Position numbers and translations under genes: made by a program. DNA of 64,000 nucleotides from Balanoglossus misakiensis (taxonomy: Eukaryota; Hemichordata), in the NCBI GenBank assembly GCA_040954595.2, contig CM082587.2, forward strand, positions 5,146,001 through 5,210,000. Reading direction: 5' to 3'. A model generated the notes under the pieces. The model did no database searches and was not told the origin of the DNA. It saw only the letters and a program-made list of their open reading frames with translations. Numbering within the stretch: the first letter of the stretch is position 1; every line of letters starts with the position of its first letter. Below, piece after piece: positions 60,001 through 64,000 of the stretch.

Positions 60001-62834
60001 CAAATTGACATCTTGGAAGGCTGTGTACATCCATGTAAAACTTCACCTATTTGACCTCCCTGTTTGACATATAAATCCATATAAATCCTGAGCTGAAACA
60101 TTTCCATTGCAACCTATGCCTTACTAATCATTAAAAAATTCTGCTCTGGGATGTGGGATAATATTTTCAATCTCCTGTCACGTGAAAATCTCAGCAGAAA
60201 TTGTACGCTCTCGGTATAAGTGGTGCCAACAACTAGGCTTATCTGACTGAAAGTAAAATCTCTTTAGGGTCTGCATTTAAAAACGGCTCTATCATCGCTG
60301 CAGTTTTCTGATAAGGATATAGTCTCAGTTTGAACCAGAAATCTACTTATTCGGTGACTTCGTGCAAAGTATCATGTTCTTTCCTTGTGATACTGTGTAT
60401 GTGTGTCGTGAAACCATTTGCTCCATTGACCGGTGGTTGTTTTCCGGCGCCTAATAACCCAATTCTTTTGTTTGTTTTGTTCGAAACAGGTGAGCCGTTG
60501 AAATACGATCCATCGTTCCACGGGCCGCTCACAAACCGGTGAGTCAAGATAGCTAGAAGATGGGCGTTGGTCTTTCAATTTCTTTCTAAACTATGCTGGT
60601 CATTTTGCTTTCATACCAACACAATGTACGACGCAGGTCATTTGCATGCGAAAGCATCAGTGAGCTAATCAGTAGTTTTTAACTCAAGCTAATTTTACAA
60701 TTGTCTCTTTTTTTCCTTCCAGAGGCTGCACAGATATATTATGTTGCATTATATTTTTATTATTTATTTCTGGAATGTTTGTCGTAGGATACTTCGGTAA
60801 GTCTGTCAATGTGGGACAGTATTTGTAGGTTTTATTTTATAAAGAGATTGACTGACAACAGCAGATGAGTTGCTGAAGTTCCCAGATAATTATCACCTCT
60901 TGAATGGACTGTGTTGTCAGAATTATACATTATATAATACTTGTATGGAATATTTATGCCCACAGGGTGGAGTAGAGGAGATCCAAACAAACTAATCTAC
61001 CCGACTGACACCCGAGGGCGGATATGTGGCTATGACAGTGGTCTGGAGTGAGTATTTAGACCAAACATGCATGCTACAATGAGTGTCGTACATTTGTGTA
61101 TATTTTGGGTACTAATGAAAACGCAATATTCTTCACACTTTTAAATATTATTTTTTCTCTTTTTCAGGAACAAGACCCACCTCTTCTTCTTCGATCTTCT
61201 CGCATGTGCAGACACAACAACGTTATTGGAACTAGCCTGCCCAACACCTCAGGTGTGTACATGTACAAGTTTCTTTGCCGTTAGAAACCGGCTAAATAGA
61301 AATGTTCACATGTGGTCCTCATAACCCAGGTCCAAACGTACCATAGAAAACAATGGGTTTGGACTGAACCATGGTTTGGAAAGGGTTAACTTGAGAGTGT
61401 GGTCTTTATTTCAGGTGTGTGTGAACACCTGTCCGCCAGAGACATGGGTCGGATATTATGAGCAGAAGGACCTTTTGTTTGCGCTTGCTGCGGAGACTGG
61501 AATTGACCTTCCCAGTGACTGGTCTGACCTTATCAATATCGGTAGCAGCTACACCAAAGAACAGAGGATGAACGCTGCTAACAGCGTCGGTGATAAATTC
61601 TGGTCCAAGTTTATCTGTGATTATGATGTCGACCCCAAGGTGGAGTTCATTGAAAATGGCCTGGTGAGTTCATCTTTTCAATGTAACTTGACTCGACAGA
61701 ATTTATACTCCCAGGCAAAGTAATAACGGTGCTCGAAACACCAAATTCTACAGTATAAGAGAAAGTACAGGATCTTGTAGTTTTGCCATGGAAATATGTA
61801 TGGACCGGCACATGAAATAACCTGCATCTTTCTTTTGCAGACTCCATTTGCACTCTTTGAGATGGAGATGTGTGCCTCGTACTACGTCAAGAGCAAAGAC
61901 TGTGAGTATATTTCTAATCGTATGTGTCACTGTGCGAAAAATGTGATAACCATCCCATGCAACTTTTTTGCCTTGGCCGCCTATTCATCTAAACATACAA
62001 GCGTTATAATTACCTCTCTCCTCCTCTGACAGTATTTCAGAGGTGTCTGCCATCGTACATAGTTGACGCCGTTGGCAGTCTGGACGACGTGCTCACGGAC
62101 ATCAACAACCAGACGTTGATCGATCCCAGGACCGGACAGAACATCACGGGATCTGACATTGGATTAGCCGAGACGTAAGTGAACAAGTCGCAGTTCGGTG
62201 GTAGTTGATAGTTTCTGTGTGCGTATTTGTAAATTGCGCTGGCGATGAGAATGTTTGGTGCCATTTTGGCTTTGAAAGGTACAAATGATCTGTTGGCTAT
62301 CCTGCTCTTATAGTTTCACGTTGTTCTGTAATTACAGTTTCTGAATAAATGTGAATAAAATTTTGCAGAAATGGCTGTTTTTAGAGTATGTATTTATGTA
62401 TGGTTTAAACTTTTGATGCTTGCCTATACCGTATGCTGTATGTTTTCAAACACTGCCATTTTCAATGCTACATGCACTTCTCTGTGCTTTTTCTTACAGA
62501 GCTCTGGCAGCCATCATCAACGCCCAGCAGTTGGCCGACAGACTCTTCCAAGATTTCCAAAAGTCATGGCATCTTATTCTGGGGTAAGCTTTTTTTTACC
62601 AAAAGCAAAGCCAGTTAAGCATGTTACAATTCATCTGCAATAGGATGTTTTCTAAACTTTACCTTGTTTTGTTTTGTTTGATTTTCAACAGGGCTCTGGT
62701 ATTATCATCCATTTTGTCATTCCTGTGGATTTTGGTCATGCGTTGGGTTGCTGGTGTCATGGTCTGGTTTGGAATTTTGGCCATGTTTGCACTTTTAGCG
62801 TTTGGTAAGCCATCTATTCAAATTTTGAGTGAGG

Positions 62835-62887
<53 letters not shown>

Positions 62888-64000
62888 GTGGTGATGAAGA
62901 TCATGATGGAACAGAGGAGGAGAATGGTGACTATGAACTCATCTGCCTCTCTTAACAGGGCAGTATTACTGCTACAGTATGTACTTAGATTTGAAGAATG
63001 TCCCTGGAGCTGATGCTTCCTTCCAGTTCACATTGAATCTGAAATCATATCTGGAACTCCGGGATACGTGGTTGGCATTTGGTGAGTGAATTTAAACCAA
63101 CTGATTGTTCAGCTGTTAGTAAATGTACTATGGTATACTATGTTCACCACAAATTGACATAGCAGTATATTTTTTCATTCGTAGCTTAACCATATATAGT
63201 AGGTACTGGTTTTGAACAGAAGTTTGCATGGTACACCATACATGCATTCACACACACACACATGCACATACATGTAGAAAGACTTTTTCCATCACCTTCA
63301 TGTTTATCATGTCTTCAACTGTGTCTCTTCATTACACAGGTATCATACAGAGTGTGATAACTCTGATAATGCTGCTCATCCTCATTTTCCTGTGCAGTCG
63401 CATCCGGATAGCCATAGAGCTGATCAAGGAAGGAAGCAGGTATGGACATAGCAGCTGTACCATTCCGTTTTTAGTACGATTCCTTTGGGGTGTGGTACAG
63501 TAATCTTAAGTGGCCTACATAGCAACTGAGATTACCTTGCGAACTGTTACTGATGTCACATAGCATACATGTAACAATAGTGGAAATTTATTTATTTTTA
63601 TTTCACCTTTTGCCAGAGCTGTTTCCAATATGATGTTCACACTGTTGTGGCCGATCATCCCGTACATTTTGCAAGTCATCGTCATCGCTCTGTGGATCGT
63701 CATGGCCGTCTACCTGGCGACGTCGGGGCAGGCCAAGTACATGGTGACAAACGTGCCGAGCGATTACGAGGGAGGGAGGCTCGTCAACGGGTCCAACTGC
63801 AATCCGGATGTGAGTTTGTTTGTGACGTGTCTCCTCGAGTAATGCAGAAAATTGTGTTGTTTTATTTCAAACTGGGGGGGGGGGGGATAATTTGATAATT
63901 TTAGAGTCACTACTTTGTCTTTTGTCTCAAAATCCACATAACTGTCTTCTCATATTCTACCAACTTTCCAGACGTTTGACAGTGGCAACACCTCGGCCAT
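54098..64000 (+). CDS. Choline-transporter-like protein (SLC44A family), 3' part outside window
   Basis: Polytopic membrane transporter of the CTL family (SLC44A2/4/5-like). Exons: 54098-54197, 60490-60538, 60723-60796, 60966-61047, 61168-61252, 61415-61663, 61841-61901, 62033-62174, 62500-62583, 62692-62804, 62959-63081, 63340-63439, 63617-63809, 63972-64000 (partial); about 494 residues are visible, with an optional 33-bp exon at 58850-58882. Family blocks: YDPSFHGPLTNRGCTD before the first membrane helix (ILCCIIFLLFISGMFVVGYF), GDPNKLIYPTDTRGRICG, CPTPQVCVNTCP, a large Cys- and sequon-bearing extracellular loop, then helices in ALVLSSILSFLWILVMR, MVWFGILAMFALLAFG, SVITLIMLLILIFLC and PYILQVIVIALWIVMAVYL. 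About 4.6 kb of the first intron has no coding content. Confidence 0.93.
54836..54951. repeat. Palindromic MITE-like element around a 17-G run
   Basis: Left arm (GCAGCTGTGGAAACACATCT) and right arm (AGCTGCGTTTCCACGGCTAC) are imperfect inverses, separated by G17 (54871-54887) and a C-rich stretch. In the first SLC44A intron. Confidence 0.6.
55767..55858. repeat. Dispersed palindromic element 'CCCTTTCACC', copy 5
   Basis: TACCCTTTCACCCCCAGTTC at the left and TTTGGGTAAAGGTA at the right. In the first SLC44A intron. Confidence 0.6.
57802..57907. mobile_element. Tc1/mariner-like MITE
   Basis: A 106-bp element with 16-bp terminal inverted repeats (TACAGGGAAACCTGTC against TACAGTGAAACCTGTC, one mismatch) that include flanking TA dinucleotides. 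Internally nearly palindromic around AAGGACACC and GGTGTCC. No coding capacity. It lies in the first SLC44A intron. Confidence 0.75.
58850..58882 (+). other. Alternative N-terminal exon of the SLC44A gene
   Basis: A 33-bp exon flanked by CCACCAATAG and GTAATT, phase 1 at both ends. It encodes GALEMDEDKKYG and ends in the same AAATATG|GT context as exon 1. Included between exon 1 and 60490 it keeps the frame. If transcription starts nearby, its own ATG (58861) gives MDEDKKYG as a short N-terminus, similar to the two alternative starts known for vertebrate SLC44A2. Confidence 0.65.
59815..59941. repeat. Palindromic MITE-like element
   Basis: Arms 59843-59870 and 59887-59914 share GCCAAAATGAATA and most flanking bases; weaker pairing extends to about 55 bp each side. 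In an SLC44A intron. Confidence 0.65.
61322..61389. repeat. Dispersed palindromic element 'CCCTTTCACC', copy 6
   Basis: ATAACCCAGGTCCAAACG, GGGTTTGGACTGAACC and GGAAAGGGTTAA. It lies 25 bp before the SLC44A acceptor at 61414. Confidence 0.65.
62835..62886 (+). repeat. (GAT)n trinucleotide microsatellite
   Basis: About seventeen GAT units in an SLC44A intron. It explains the poly-Met open frame read through here. Confidence 0.97.

Noticed and set aside
62621-63013. 130-codon frame with a poly-Met run
   Set aside because: A read-through of an SLC44A exon and a GAT microsatellite; the exon 62692-62804 is better explained by transporter helices.

Overview
The window is nuclear DNA of an animal. 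Genes are split into many short exons with canonical GT/AG splice sites, introns are full of small palindromic repeats, and the genes (spindle checkpoint, ciliary dynein docking, mitochondrial beta-oxidation, choline transport) are metazoan. Several details (a checkpoint gene that looks like the unsplit ancestor of vertebrate BUB1 and BUBR1, chordate-like phospholipid scramblase and SLC44 genes, very AT-neutral introns) make an invertebrate deuterostome likely, and a cephalochordate such as Branchiostoma is my best guess. This is inference; nothing in the window proves the species. All exon borders below were read by eye from splice motifs, reading-frame continuity and family similarity.

Layout. 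1-7.5 kb (-): a 16-exon MADBUB-type spindle checkpoint gene, truncated at the left edge before its kinase domain. 7.8-11.6 kb (+): ODAD3/CCDC151, an outer-dynein-arm docking coiled-coil protein, head to head with MADBUB over a 352-bp shared promoter. 13.6-13.95 kb (-): a 74-residue signal peptide plus Ser/Thr/Pro stretch plus GPI-type tail, shaped like CD24/CD52. 16.3-24.6 kb: four paralogues of an unrecognised secreted six-cysteine protein (one -, three +), one of which carries a minus-strand LTR with a tRNA-Pro primer-site remnant in its second intron. 25.2-28.2 kb (-): an eight-exon phospholipid scramblase. 30.1-32.2 kb (-): two intronless cupin (DUF985 type) genes. 32.7-53.4 kb (-): four complete 11-exon tandem copies of medium-chain acyl-CoA dehydrogenase (ACADM), here named A to D from left to right. 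54.1-64 kb (+): an SLC44A (choline-transporter-like) gene, running off the right edge.

How things fit together. The genes are mostly unrelated neighbours; two pairs are divergent and may share promoters (MADBUB/ODAD3 and ACADM-D/SLC44A). The clear local process is tandem duplication: the orphan secreted family, the cupin pair and the ACADM array. In the ACADM array all copies keep the catalytic glutamate, but they differ exactly at the residues that form the floor of the acyl pocket, suggesting divergence in chain-length preference. The most unusual signals are the array of ABBA-like repeats in MADBUB, the mini GPI mucin, the orphan six-cysteine family, the LTR plus 39-nt tRNA-Pro copy, and the intronless cupins.
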